DNA of 27,562 nt from CAZMVY01 sp964617875 (GCA_964617875.1 CAZUAI010000075.1:1-27562), one strand, 5' to 3'; positions 1-7,751 are shown, counted from the first letter of the stretch. Translations and numbers: made by a program. Notes: generated by a model not told the origin, from the letters alone.

Positions 1-63
1 CTTATCGCACAGAGGCCAGCCTTTTTCCATAGGGGGGGTGAGAAATGCGGGTTAGCGCGACGT

Positions 64-819
64 TCACCAGGACGCGACGTACCAACCCTGTCCGATGTAC
101 TCGTTGTACGGCCGCGCCGGTGGATTGCGGGGATCATAGACGAATCCCACCGAGTCTCGCGTTCCCTCACCGTACTCCGTCTTTAGGACAACGGCCCCCG
201 GACCGAAGTTGGAGATTCTCTTGACGTGATACAACCCGATCCAGTGCGGTCCCGTGTTTGTGCTTTGTCCTTGCCGAAAGACTTGAACCGCGCGGTCGAA
301 GGCCGGCCGGCTCAGGCGGAACCGGACCTCAAACGGCCAATCGAACGCCAAAGCCGTGGATACGAGACAAAGGCAGATGGGAGTAACCACCCATCGCCAC
401 CGAGTACAACGTAGAGCCTTCGTTGCCCTGCGCCTGGGCGATCGACGATCATCCCCCGCGACGAGCGCTCGCACGAGGTAATCGAGCCCGATCCCCAAGG
501 GGAGCCACGGAGTCGTGTAGGCCACAAACGATCCGGCGAGAGGCGCCTCTCCGAGAACAGCCGGTCTCCCGTACGGAACACTCAGGTGAAACAGAAGAGC
601 CCACACAAACGCGGTGATGGCGCACACATGCCACCACGGTGGCGGCGCTGCCCATGGCTGCAACCACTTTGGCCTTGGCTCGGGCCCGAACGTGCGCGGG
701 TCGGCCGGATCGAACGCCCGCCCGCACTCCGGGCAGCGCGGCTCGGGCAGGTCGCGAAGGGCGTACCCGCAGCCGAGGCACACCGCAGTCTCAGGAATCG
801 TCGGCGTCATCGTCGTCAT
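64..819 (-). CDS. Zinc-ribbon membrane protein, function unknown
   Basis: A protein of about 251 residues. Near the N-terminus it carries a double CxxC zinc ribbon (CLGC ... CPECG, followed by AFDPADPRTFG), a layout very common in Planctomycetota membrane proteins. Three hydrophobic stretches follow (WWHVCAITAFVWALLFHL, then VAYTTPWLPLGIGL, then ICLCLVSTALAF) and suggest an integral membrane protein with a cytosolic zinc finger. The rest, including a Tyr/Trp-rich C-terminus, has no motif I recognise. ATG codons exist at 819 and 810, and the frame is open further upstream to an ATG at 879. I prefer 819 because the ribbon starts soon after it and the upstream residues look like translated intergenic DNA with an 8-bp repeat. 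It is transcribed divergently from waaA. The gene looks real, but the function is unknown. Confidence 0.7.
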   Translation of the reverse strand: MTTMTPTIPETAVCLGCGYALRDLPEPRCPECGRAFDPADPRTFGPEPRPKWLQPWAAPPPWWHVCAITAFVWALLFHLSVPYGRPAVLGEAPLAGSFVAYTTPWLPLGIGLDYLVRALVAGDDRRSPRRRATKALRCTRWRWVVTPICLCLVSTALAFDWPFEVRFRLSRPAFDRAVQVFRQGQSTNTGPHWIGLYHVKRISNFGPGAVVLKTEYGEGTRDSVGFVYDPRNPPARPYNEYIGQGWYVASW

Positions 820-872
820 TGTACGCGTCGCGCGAGCAGGACAGAAACGTATGCCGCTCGCCGCCGGCGCCT

Positions 873-904
873 TTTTCACTTTCCCACTTTCTCACTTTTC
901 CACT
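873..904. repeat. Four tandem copies of an 8-bp pyrimidine repeat
   Basis: Four consecutive octamers fit TTYYCACT (TTTTCACT, TTCCCACT, TTCTCACT, TTTCCACT) between the divergent zinc-ribbon gene and waaA. On the minus strand it reads as an AGTGRRAA purine repeat. It could be a slippage-prone simple repeat or a binding region. No function can be assigned from the sequence. Confidence 0.6.
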
Positions 905-913
905 TTGCGAACA

Positions 914-926
914 TTGCGATACGCAA
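914..926. promoter_or_regulatory. Short dyad upstream of waaA
   Basis: TTGCG-ATA-CGCAA is a perfect 5-bp inverted repeat with a 3-bp spacer, ending 24 bp before the waaA start codon. An extra TTGCGA half-site lies just upstream, giving TTGCGAACATTGCGA. It has the shape of a small operator, but it could be chance in AT-poor intergenic DNA. Confidence 0.25.
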
Positions 927-950
927 CGCCACAACCTATCATCTCGCCCG

Positions 951-2321
951 ATGTGGCTGATTCTGGATTGCGTCTACGCGCTCGCGGCGCTCGTGGCCTT
1001 GCCGCTGCTGGCGTATCAGCGGTTCGTCGGCGGCAAGCGGCGCGGCGGCTGGGCCGGGCGCTTCGGGCGGATCCCCGCGCGGAAGACGACCAAGCCCTGC
1101 GTCTGGGTCCACGCCGTCTCGCTCGGCGAGGCGAACGCCACGCGCGGCATCGTCGATGCCCTCCGCCGGGAACTGCCCGGCCACGAGGTCGTCATCTCCG
1201 CGACGACCGACACCGGCTACGCGCGGGCGAAGGAGCTGTACCCCGACCTCTACGTCTTCCGATACCCGCTTGACTTCTCGTGCGTCGTCCGGCGCGTGCT
1301 GCGCATCGTCCGCCCGGCGGCGATCGTGCTGATGGAGCTGGAGGTATGGCCGAACCTCGTGCTGCTGGCCTGCGCCCGCGGCATCCCCGTCGCCGTCGCA
1401 AACGGCCGGCTGACCGAGGCGAAGTCGATGCGCCGCTTTCGCAAGCCCGTCGTCCGCCAGGTCGCCCGGCGCGTGTTCGGCCGTCTTGCCTGGGTCGGCG
1501 CGCAGAACGAGTCCTACGCCGCCCGCTTCCGTGAGCTGGGCGTCCCCGCCGATCGCGTCCACGTGACCGGCATGCTCAAGTGGGACACCGCCCAGATCGC
1601 CGACACCCTCCACGGCACCGAGGAGCTGCGAACCGCCACCGGCATTCAGGCGCCCGGCCGTCGGGCCGACGCGCCCGTCGCGCAGCACTCCCCCCCGGGC
1701 CCGCCGTCCTTGCTCTGGGTCTTCGGCCAATCCGGCCCCACGGAAGAGGAGGTCGCCCTCGCCGCGTTCCGCGAGTTGCGGGCCGGGTTCCCGCAGCTCC
1801 AGCTCGCCATCATCCCCCGCAAGCCCGAGCGGTTCGACGAGGTTGCCGCCCTGCTGGCGAAACAGGGCTGGTCGTTCGTGCGGCGGAGCCGCTGCCCCGA
1901 CGGCTCGCCGCCGCCGGATCGCCCGCCCGACGTCGTCCTCGGCGACACGATGGGCGAGTTGCGGAAGTTCTACTGCCTCGCCGACGTGGTTTTCGTCGGC
2001 CGGTCCCTCGTACCGATGGGCGGGTCGGACGTCATCGAGGTCGCGGCGATCGGCAAGCCGATCCTCGTCGGACCGCACACGGAGAACTTCGCCGACTCGG
2101 TTGAGGCACTGAAGGCCGCCGGGGCGCTTGCCGTCTGCGACACGACGGCCGACGCCCCCGATGCCGGCACGAAGCTGGCCGCCGCCGTCCGCGGGCTGCT
2201 CGCGACGGAGGCCGGCACGGCGATGGGGCTTGCCGCACGGCGGGTCGTTCACGAAAATCAGGGAGTGACGCGGCGGACCGTCGCCGCGCTGTTGGATCTG
2301 GTGAATCGTGCCCAGCACTGA
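951..2321 (+). CDS. waaA: 3-deoxy-D-manno-octulosonic acid (Kdo) transferase
   Basis: A 456-residue GT-B glycosyltransferase of family GT30, which transfers Kdo from CMP-Kdo to a lipid A precursor at the inner membrane. An N-terminal hydrophobic anchor (WLILDCVYALAALVALPLL) is followed by the family hallmark HAVSLGEANATRG, whose Glu matches the catalytic acid of WaaA. Further family blocks are the TTDTGYARA segment, RYPLDFS, the ELEVWPN motif, NGRLTEAKS, and near the C-terminus VFVGRSLVPMGGSDVIEVAAIGK with GPHTENF. A Pro/Gly/Ala-rich insert (GIQAPGRRADAPVAQHSPPG) lies between the two Rossmann domains. The ATG at 951 puts the anchor at the N-terminus as expected. An open extension upstream is out of character and runs through the octamer repeat. 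The gene overlaps proB by 14 bp, implying co-transcription. Its presence implies a Kdo-containing lipopolysaccharide. Confidence 0.93.
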   Translation: MWLILDCVYALAALVALPLLAYQRFVGGKRRGGWAGRFGRIPARKTTKPCVWVHAVSLGEANATRGIVDALRRELPGHEVVISATTDTGYARAKELYPDLYVFRYPLDFSCVVRRVLRIVRPAAIVLMELEVWPNLVLLACARGIPVAVANGRLTEAKSMRRFRKPVVRQVARRVFGRLAWVGAQNESYAARFRELGVPADRVHVTGMLKWDTAQIADTLHGTEELRTATGIQAPGRRADAPVAQHSPPGPPSLLWVFGQSGPTEEEVALAAFRELRAGFPQLQLAIIPRKPERFDEVAALLAKQGWSFVRRSRCPDGSPPPDRPPDVVLGDTMGELRKFYCLADVVFVGRSLVPMGGSDVIEVAAIGKPILVGPHTENFADSVEALKAAGALAVCDTTADAPDAGTKLAAAVRGLLATEAGTAMGLAARRVVHENQGVTRRTVAALLDLVNRAQH

Positions 2322-3432
2322 AATCCGCGACCGGCTGATCCGCTCGGCGAAGAGCCTCGTCGTCAAGCTCGGCACCAACGTGCTCGTCGGCGAGGACCGC
2401 ACGCTTTCGCCCGCGCGCATCCAGGCGATCGCCGATCAGGTCGCCGGCCTGCGCGAGCGCGGCCGGAGCGTGACCATCGTGACCTCCGGCGCGATCGGCG
2501 CGGGCGTGGCCAAGGCCGGCCTGCCCGGCCGCCCCAGGGACCTGCCCGGTCTCCAGGCCGCCGCCGCCGTCGGCCAGCCCGGCCTCATGAGCTTGTACGA
2601 CCAGGCGCTCGCCAGGCACGGCCTCCACGCGGCGCAGATCCTCGTCACGCGGAGCGATTTCGAGAGCCGCCGCCGCTATCTCAACATCCGCAACACGATC
2701 GGCGCGCTGCACAAGATCAACGCCGTCCCGCTGATCAACGAGAACGACACCGTCGCGGTCGAGGAGATCCGCTTCGGCGAGAACGACATCATCGCCGCCC
2801 AGGTCACCAACCTGCTTCGTGCCGACCTGATGATTCTGCTGTCGGTTGTGGACGGCCTGCTCGATGCGGACGGCCGCGTCGTCGACTTCGTCCCTGCCGT
2901 CGATGACGCGACGCTGGCCATGGCCCATCAGCGTCGGAGCGCCATGGGCACCGGCGGGATGATCACCAAGCTCCAGGCCGCCCGCCTCGTCACCCAGGCG
3001 GGCGAGGCCGCGATGATCGCCAACGGCCGGACGAAGGACATCCTCCTTCGGATCATCGACGGCGAGAAAGTGGGGACGGTCTTCGCGCCGGCCGCACACA
3101 AGATGTCCTCCCGCCAACGCTGGATCGGCATGACCGTCCGCGCCGCCGGCCGTGTCCGCGTGGACGAGGGTGCAGCCGGCGCCCTGCGGCGGGGCGGCAA
3201 GAGCCTCCTCGCCAGCGGCGTCACGGAGGTCGAAGGCGGCTTCGATCGGGGCGAGATCGTCGATGTCGTCGGCCCCAGGGATGAGCGGATCGCCCGCGGC
3301 AAGACGAACTACGCGGCGAAGGAACTCAACCGCATCAAGGGGCTGAAGACGGCGCAGATTGCGCAAGTCCTTGGACAAAAGCCCTTTGACGAAGTGATCC
3401 ATCGCGACAACATGGTCCTGCTGGCCGAGTAG
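2308..3432 (+). CDS. proB: Glutamate 5-kinase
   Basis: A 374-residue cytosolic enzyme that phosphorylates L-glutamate to gamma-glutamyl phosphate, the first step of proline synthesis. The amino-acid-kinase domain covers about residues 1-255: VVKLGTNVLV (phosphate-binding Lys), TSGAIGAG, the GQPGLMSLYDQAL region, LINENDTVAVEEIRFGENDIIAAQ, LLSVVDGLL, and GTGGMITKLQAA, which contributes to nucleotide binding. A C-terminal PUA domain (about 280-365) is present, so this is the long, full-length form. The start is GTG at 2308, inside the 3' end of waaA, which suggests translational coupling. No proA lies in the window. A GC-rich hairpin follows the stop codon. Confidence 0.95.
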   Translation: MPSTEIRDRLIRSAKSLVVKLGTNVLVGEDRTLSPARIQAIADQVAGLRERGRSVTIVTSGAIGAGVAKAGLPGRPRDLPGLQAAAAVGQPGLMSLYDQALARHGLHAAQILVTRSDFESRRRYLNIRNTIGALHKINAVPLINENDTVAVEEIRFGENDIIAAQVTNLLRADLMILLSVVDGLLDADGRVVDFVPAVDDATLAMAHQRRSAMGTGGMITKLQAARLVTQAGEAAMIANGRTKDILLRIIDGEKVGTVFAPAAHKMSSRQRWIGMTVRAAGRVRVDEGAAGALRRGGKSLLASGVTEVEGGFDRGEIVDVVGPRDERIARGKTNYAAKELNRIKGLKTAQIAQVLGQKPFDEVIHRDNMVLLAE

Positions 3433-3446
3433 CGGCGCGCAATAAA

Positions 3447-3484
3447 ACTGCCGGACCAACCGGAGGACCGGTTGAGCCGGCAGT
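3447..3484 (+). terminator. Hairpin downstream of proB
   Basis: ACTGCCGG (3447-3454) pairs with CCGGCAGT (3477-3484), and an inner AACCGG-AGGA-CCGGTT hairpin sits within it. The structure begins 15 nt after the proB stop. There is no U-tract, only ACTCTTCC, so it may protect the 3' end or end transcription weakly rather than act as a canonical intrinsic terminator. Confidence 0.5.
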
Positions 3485-3586
3485 ACTCTTCCCCGCGCTT
3501 TTCCGCTCCTGAGACTCTTCCCTAGCTTCAGGGATCGAGGCCAATGCCTCAGTTCGGTGTATCCTTACGAGCCTCCCGCCACCCTA

Positions 3587-3630
3587 GCTTTTCCCAACCT
3601 GCTTTTCCCAGCCTGCTTTTCCTGACTCCT
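3587..3630. repeat. 14-bp tandem repeat
   Basis: GCTTTTCCCAACCT (3587-3600) is followed directly by GCTTTTCCCAGCCT (3601-3614) and a diverged third copy, GCTTTTCCTGACTCCT (3615-3630). On the minus strand it reads as a purine-rich TGGGAAAAGCAGG repeat. It lies in non-coding DNA and resembles the octamer repeat near waaA in composition. Together with the proB hairpin and the 3654-3686 dyad (ATACTCC ... GGAGTAT), it is most of what I can see between 3485 and 3723. Confidence 0.55.
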
Positions 3631-3723
3631 GGTTGGGGGTGCGGCTCGCGAAAGATACTCCGAGGCGTATAGCGGGGAGTATTGGGCCTGATTGTGTGAG
3701 AGTTCTCGGACACCTCCTGCGAC

Positions 3724-3755
3724 AAAAAAAGCCGATGAGACTCTCTCTCATCGGC
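3724..3755 (-). terminator. Strong intrinsic terminator on the minus strand
   Basis: Read on the minus strand, GCCGATGAGA (3755-3746), the loop GAGAG and TCTCATCGGC (3740-3731) form a perfect 10-bp stem followed immediately by seven T (3730-3724). No T-tract exists in the other direction, so the terminator acts on minus-strand transcripts. No recognisable protein gene ends here, which points to a short RNA or mini-mRNA upstream of it. Confidence 0.85.
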
Positions 3756-3834
3756 CCTGATACGATCTGCCTCTTTCTCGCCACCAGCTTGGTTCGCCTT
3801 CCCTTGGATCGCGACGAACCAAACCATTCAACAT
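3724..3834 (-). ncRNA. Candidate small RNA or leaderless mini-mRNA, about 111 nt
   Basis: The unit is bounded by a near-consensus promoter (boxes at 3840-3845 and 3863-3868) and a strong terminator. The predicted start is near 3834. Inside, TTGGTTCG (minus strand, 3822-3815) pairs with CGAACCAA (3796-3789) around an 18-nt loop, giving two stem-loops in total. The predicted first base is also the A of an ATG that opens a 28-codon frame (MLNGLVRRDPREGEPSWWRE...) whose TGA falls at 3750-3748, in the left arm of the terminator. Either a structured regulatory RNA or a leaderless mRNA for an Arg/Trp-rich peptide fits. No known RNA family was recognised. The unit is antisense to nothing and stands alone between proB and metY. 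Confidence 0.6.
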
Positions 3835-3839
3835 CTCCT

Positions 3840-3868
3840 CCTATACCACATTCACGCTCGCGCGTCAA
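3840..3868 (-). promoter_or_regulatory. Sigma-70-type promoter of the small transcription unit
   Basis: On the minus strand a TTGACG -35 box (3868-3863) is separated by exactly 17 bp from a TATAGG -10 box (3845-3840). The expected start falls at A3834 or G3835. An AGGAGG lies between the -10 box and that start; it could serve as a ribosome-binding site only if transcription began further upstream. Confidence 0.7.
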
Positions 3869-4170
3869 GACCCCTGGTCGTAAAAAACAGCTATGTCGCG
3901 TGATTCTTTCTCCAGGCCGATCCAAAACTACGCCGCGCACCCTGGTTTCGTTAAAGTGGGTAGATTGTGTCGCCCGTTACGGACAAATCGGCTTCCCGCA
4001 CCCGCGGCTTTTTCTTCCGACATCGTTTCGCCAGATTACCACACGCTCCCGTCGTGGGCAGCCGGCGACGCCTTGGAGCTTGAAACTCACAGACGCGCTC
4101 CTACACTGGGGTGCGCATCACGGATGCGAAACGATCCTAAGCTCTTGCTCTGTCATCCATACGGAGAACG
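3869..4170. other. Non-coding leader region upstream of metY
   Basis: No credible gene is seen in this stretch of about 300 bp. It contains a small perfect hairpin, CGCATC-ACG-GATGCG (4114-4128), and a TAGATT at 3961 that could be a -10 box but lacks a good -35. I looked for a SAM-type riboswitch, because metY lies downstream, and did not recognise one. Confidence 0.4.
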
Positions 4171-5478
4171 ATGATGGCTACGCAACCCCAGGTCGGCTTC
4201 GGAACGAAGTGCTTGCACGCCGGCCAACAGCCTGACCCGACGACGACCGCACGGGCCGTCCCGATCTACGCCACCACGAGCTACGTCTTCAAGGATACGG
4301 ACCACGCTGCCAACCTCTTTGCTCTCAAGGAGTTCGGCAACATCTACAGCCGCCTGATGAACCCCACGAACGACGTCCTCGAGCAGCGAATGGCGGCACT
4401 CGACGGCGGGGTCGGCGCGTTGGCCGTCTCCAGCGGGCAGTCGGCCATCTACATCGCCATTCTCAACATCTGCCGGGCGGGGCAGAACTTCATTTCGGCG
4501 ACGAGCCTCTACGGCGGAACATGGACCCTCTTCACGCAAACCTTTCCCAAGTTGGGAATTACGGCGAAGTTCTTCGACCCCGCCAAGCCGGCTGACATCC
4601 GCAGGCTCGTGGACAAGGATACACGCTGCGTCTATTTCGAATCGCTGGGCAACCCGAAGAACGACGTGCCCGACTTCGCCGAAATCGCACGGGTGGCCCA
4701 TGAATGCGGCCTGCCGGTGATCTGTGACAACACGGTCATGACGCCCTGCCTCCTGCGCACGTTCGACCACGGGATCGACATCAACATCTACAGTTGCACT
4801 AAGTTCATTGGCGGCCACGGTTTGCATGTGGGCGGCTGCATCGTTGATTCCGGCAAGTTCGACTGGACGGCGGACCGCAAGCGGTGGCCCGAGTTCTGCG
4901 AGCCGGACCCGTCTTATCACGGCGTTGTCTTCGCCGACGCCCTGAAGCCGATCGGGAATATCGCCTATATCATCAAGTGCCGTACGCACTTCCTCCGGGA
5001 TATGGGGAGCTGCATGAGCCCGTTTGCGTCGTTCCTGTTCCTGATCGGGCTGGAGACGCTGCATGTGCGAATGCCGCGTCATTGCGAGAACGCGCAGAGG
5101 GTCGCCGAGTACCTCAGGGGGCACAAAGCCGTTCAGTGGGTCAACTACCCCGGCTTGCCCGATCACCCGTTCCACGCGAACGCGAAGAAGTACCTGCCGG
5201 GCGGCTGCGGGGCGATCCTGGGGTTCGGCATCAACGGCGGCATGGAGGCGGGCAGGAAGTTCATCAACGCGGCCAGGCTGCTCTCGCACCTGGCGAACAT
5301 CGGCGACGCCAAGAGCCTCTGCATCCACCCGGCGAGCACGACGCACTCGCAGCTTACGCCGGCTGAACAGCAGGCCACAGGCGTTGTGCCCGAGTACGTC
5401 CGCCTGTCGATCGGCATCGAGGACATCGGCGACATCCTCGCGGACATCGACCAGGCCTTGGCGGCATCGCAGCGGTAA
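4171..5478 (+). CDS. metY: O-acetylhomoserine sulfhydrylase (PLP-dependent)
   Basis: A 435-residue Cys/Met-metabolism PLP enzyme of fold type I. It is predicted to make homocysteine (or methionine) from O-acetylhomoserine and sulfide (or methanethiol). Visible blocks are TKCLHAGQQPDPTTTARAVP at the N-terminus, NIYSRLMNPTNDVLEQR, the SSGQSA cofactor phosphate site, SLYGGTW, DNTVMTPCLLRTFDHG, and SCTKFIGGHG, in which Lys211 is the expected Schiff-base lysine. The C-terminal IHPASTTHSQLTPAEQ and VRLSIGIEDIGDILADIDQAL are also typical. The length and the FIGGHG variant favour MetY over cystathionine enzymes. Tandem ATGs stand at 4171 and 4174 with CGGAG at 4162-4166. The gene stands alone. Substrate specificity (O-acetyl versus O-succinyl) cannot be settled from sequence alone. 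Confidence 0.9.
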   Translation: MMATQPQVGFGTKCLHAGQQPDPTTTARAVPIYATTSYVFKDTDHAANLFALKEFGNIYSRLMNPTNDVLEQRMAALDGGVGALAVSSGQSAIYIAILNICRAGQNFISATSLYGGTWTLFTQTFPKLGITAKFFDPAKPADIRRLVDKDTRCVYFESLGNPKNDVPDFAEIARVAHECGLPVICDNTVMTPCLLRTFDHGIDINIYSCTKFIGGHGLHVGGCIVDSGKFDWTADRKRWPEFCEPDPSYHGVVFADALKPIGNIAYIIKCRTHFLRDMGSCMSPFASFLFLIGLETLHVRMPRHCENAQRVAEYLRGHKAVQWVNYPGLPDHPFHANAKKYLPGGCGAILGFGINGGMEAGRKFINAARLLSHLANIGDAKSLCIHPASTTHSQLTPAEQQATGVVPEYVRLSIGIEDIGDILADIDQALAASQR

Positions 5479-5547
5479 CGGACCGGTACCCGTATCGCAT
5501 CGGCGGCGGGGGGTGACGGATGGGAAGAGGGCGGCCTTGTCGGGCGA

Positions 5548-6450
5548 CTATCCCGTGAGCGTCGCTGCGGCGCTGGCGACGTTCTCCGGAAGGGCCGCGC
5601 GGAACTCTTCGAGTTTCTCGGGCGCCAGGTCGAGTTCCTGGAGAAGCTCGGGCGTGATCGTCTGATGGGCCGCCGTGAGCGGGAAGCCCACCTTTTCCTG
5701 CGAGGCCATCGTGTCGGCGATGAAGATGGCCTTCGCCGCCGGCTGGCACTCGGGCGCGAGGCCTTCCAGAACGTGGTGGTGGCCGAGGACCATGCGCAGA
5801 CGCATCGGGAACTTCCACTTGGTGGCCAGTGCCTGGCCGAATGCCTGGTGATTCGCGCCGAGGATCTCCTCCTCGAGCGCGCAGAAGTTGCCGCCTTCCT
5901 TCGTGTGCCGGTCGATGATCTGCGCCAACTGCTGTGGAAACGCCTGGCGGATGACGAGAAGGCCCAGATCGTGGATCAGGCCGGAGAGGAACGCCTCATC
6001 CGCGTCCGGCTGGTGCGCGAACGCATGCCGGTAAACCTGCCGGGTGAGTACGCCCACGGCCACGCTGTGCCGCCAGATGTCCTTCGCCGTGAACGTGTCC
6101 GAGATCCGTTCGCCCGTGAACAGCCGGCCGATCGACGCCGCGATCGCGATGTTCTTCACCGTCGAGAGGCCGAGCAGCACGATCGCCCGATCCACCGTGG
6201 CGACCTGCCCCGGCAGACCGTAGAACGCCGAGTTCACCACCTTCAGCAGTCGGGCCGAGAGCGCCGGATCCGTCTTGATCACCTCGTGGAGGTCGCGAGC
6301 GGTGCTGCGGGGATCCTCCACGATGTTGATGACCTTGACCGTGACCTCGGGCAGCGTCGTGATGTCGCCGACGAGCGACATCGCTTTCCGGACGATCGGC
6401 GGGGGCTCCGCCGTGGCCGGCCCGAGCGTGGGCGTTGCTGTTTGTGACAT
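5548..6450 (-). CDS. HDOD-domain signalling protein
   Basis: A 300-residue soluble protein. A variable 20-residue N-terminus is followed by a full HDOD domain (about 25-225): TLPEVTVKVINIVEDP, VIKTDPALSARLLKVVNSAFYGLPGQ (shown in part), AIVLLGLSTVKN, then HSVAVG and LIHDLGLLV, with His160-Asp161 of an HD pair retained. HDOD proteins are non-enzymatic or weakly understood regulators often linked to c-di-GMP signalling and chemotaxis; no second domain is present to narrow the role. ATG 6450 is chosen because a GCGGAG lies about 10 bp upstream and the residues before it are low-complexity arginine. The gene lies 137 bp downstream of neuC on the same strand, with a complex hairpin between them. 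Confidence 0.9.
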   Translation of the reverse strand: MSQTATPTLGPATAEPPPIVRKAMSLVGDITTLPEVTVKVINIVEDPRSTARDLHEVIKTDPALSARLLKVVNSAFYGLPGQVATVDRAIVLLGLSTVKNIAIAASIGRLFTGERISDTFTAKDIWRHSVAVGVLTRQVYRHAFAHQPDADEAFLSGLIHDLGLLVIRQAFPQQLAQIIDRHTKEGGNFCALEEEILGANHQAFGQALATKWKFPMRLRMVLGHHHVLEGLAPECQPAAKAIFIADTMASQEKVGFPLTAAHQTITPELLQELDLAPEKLEEFRAALPENVASAAATLTG

Positions 6451-6512
6451 CACGAATTCGCTCCGCCGCAGGCGCCTTCGGCGACCGCGTACCGATAAAT
6501 CGTCCGGCCGTC

Positions 6513-6553
6513 CGCCGGGGTTTAGCTGCAACTGCCCGCGCAGTCCCCCGGCG
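6513..6553 (-). promoter_or_regulatory. Nested hairpin between neuC and the HDOD gene
   Basis: CGCCGGGG (6513-6520) pairs with CCCCGGCG (6546-6553). Inside it, ACTGC (6531-6535) pairs with GCAGT (6540-6544) around a 4-nt loop. No T-tract follows. It could be an end structure of the neu transcript, an attenuator, or part of the HDOD leader. Confidence 0.4.
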
Positions 6554-6587
6554 ATCGCCTCGGACGTCTCTCTCTCAGCTTGTCGGC

Positions 6588-7751
6588 TCAGTAGGTGATG
6601 AGCTTTTGGCGAAATGCGGGATTCAGGCGGCAGCGGGCCAGAACGGACGCGATTCGCCGCCCGCTTCGGCCGTTGCCGTACGGGTTTTTATCGGGCGTCG
6701 GGCGCGTCCGCAGTGCCCGGCGGATGGCCAGCCCCACGGCGGCCCGCCCGTACGGGCAGTCGAGCACGCCGGGCCCGCAGCGTTGCCGGCCCTGCTGCCG
6801 GGGTCCGATGTTGACGGCGGGAACGCCCGCGGTGGCGGATTCGATAATCCCGCTCGAGGAATTGCCCACCAGCAGCCGGGCGCCCTTCAAGACGCGAATG
6901 TACGTCTCCCGCGGCAGCGAGCGGGCCACGAACCAGCGGCCCTGGTCCTGCCGCGCGGCTTCTTCAATCGCCTCGACGATGCCCGAGTGGCCCGGATCGC
7001 TGTTCGGGTAGAGCACCACGGCTGACAGCCCCGCGGCTCGCACGGCCGCAAGCGTCGCCCGCATGTCGCGTCGTTCCTGCTCAGCCGTCCGACCGCTCGG
7101 GTGCTGGGCGACCAGGGCGTAGTTCGTCACGTCGTCCCAGCCGAGCACCTTCCGAAGCCATGGCCGCGTCGGACGCGGGGTCTCGCGGATGTCGTCGAGG
7201 CCCGGGGCGCCGACGCAGAAGATGCGCGCGCCTGCTTCGCCGAGCCGCCTCAGCCGTGCGGCCGCGTCCCGCGTCGCGGCGAGGTGGATGTGGGCGAGCT
7301 TCGTGATCGCGTGGCGGATCGAATCGTCCACGTCGCCCGTGGCGCGGTCGCCGCCGTGGACATGCGCGACGAATCGCCGCGCGCAAGCCCCCGCCGCCGC
7401 CCCGGCGAACGCCTCGATCCGGTCGCCGACGACGAGCACGACGTCCGGCCGCAGGCGGCGAAGCGCCTTCGCGATGCCCTCGATGCCGCGGCCGAGCGCC
7501 TCGGCCTCGCCGAAGGCGTCGTCGCGGCCCGTCTGCATGGGGACTCGCGCATCGACGCGCCACCCGTCCGCACGGATGGCGTCGATCGTGTGGCCGAACC
7601 GCCGCAACAGGTGCGTGCCGGTGACGATGAGCTGCAGATCGAGACGCGGGTGGCGGTCGATCGCCCGCAGCACGGACCGGAGCACGCCGTACTCGGCCCG
7701 TGTGCCTGTGACGACGCAGATCCGGCGCCGCGGCCGGCGGCGGCGCGTCAT
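6588..7751 (-). CDS. neuC: UDP-N-acetylglucosamine 2-epimerase, hydrolysing (nonulosonate type)
   Basis: A 387-residue enzyme of the NeuC/LegG family that hydrolyses and epimerises a UDP-HexNAc to give ManNAc or a derivative, feeding NeuB. Family blocks are VTGTRAEYG near residue 20, TGTHLLRRFGHT, VLVVGDRIEAFAGAAAG, HVHGGDRATGDVDDSIRHAI, AQHPSGRTAEQE, and near the C-terminus GNSSSGIIESATAGVPAVN with IGPRQQGRQRCG. The NSSSGIIE and HGG.(x)TG.DD blocks distinguish it from the non-hydrolysing WecB group. The start ATG 7751 overlaps the neuB stop (ATGA) and has GGGAG 8 bp upstream. A much longer open frame upstream is an artefact inside neuB. An arginine-rich N-terminus (MTRRRRPRRRI) precedes the first strand. 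Confidence 0.9.
   Translation of the reverse strand: MTRRRRPRRRICVVTGTRAEYGVLRSVLRAIDRHPRLDLQLIVTGTHLLRRFGHTIDAIRADGWRVDARVPMQTGRDDAFGEAEALGRGIEGIAKALRRLRPDVVLVVGDRIEAFAGAAAGACARRFVAHVHGGDRATGDVDDSIRHAITKLAHIHLAATRDAAARLRRLGEAGARIFCVGAPGLDDIRETPRPTRPWLRKVLGWDDVTNYALVAQHPSGRTAEQERRDMRATLAAVRAAGLSAVVLYPNSDPGHSGIVEAIEEAARQDQGRWFVARSLPRETYIRVLKGARLLVGNSSSGIIESATAGVPAVNIGPRQQGRQRCGPGVLDCPYGRAAVGLAIRRALRTRPTPDKNPYGNGRSGRRIASVLARCRLNPAFRQKLITY

Noticed and set aside
639..950. A 104-residue N-terminal extension of WaaA
   Set aside because: It translates the octamer repeat and lies opposite the zinc-ribbon gene. The membrane anchor begins exactly at ATG 951.
3549..3827. A 92-residue minus-strand frame (MVWFVAIQGKANQ...) with AGGAGG 9 bp upstream
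   Set aside because: A strong intrinsic terminator lies inside it and its second half is translated 14-bp repeat. The small-RNA or 28-codon reading explains the region better.
3960..4170. A SAM or SAH riboswitch upstream of metY
   Set aside because: None of the conserved cores I know was visible; there is only a 6-bp hairpin.
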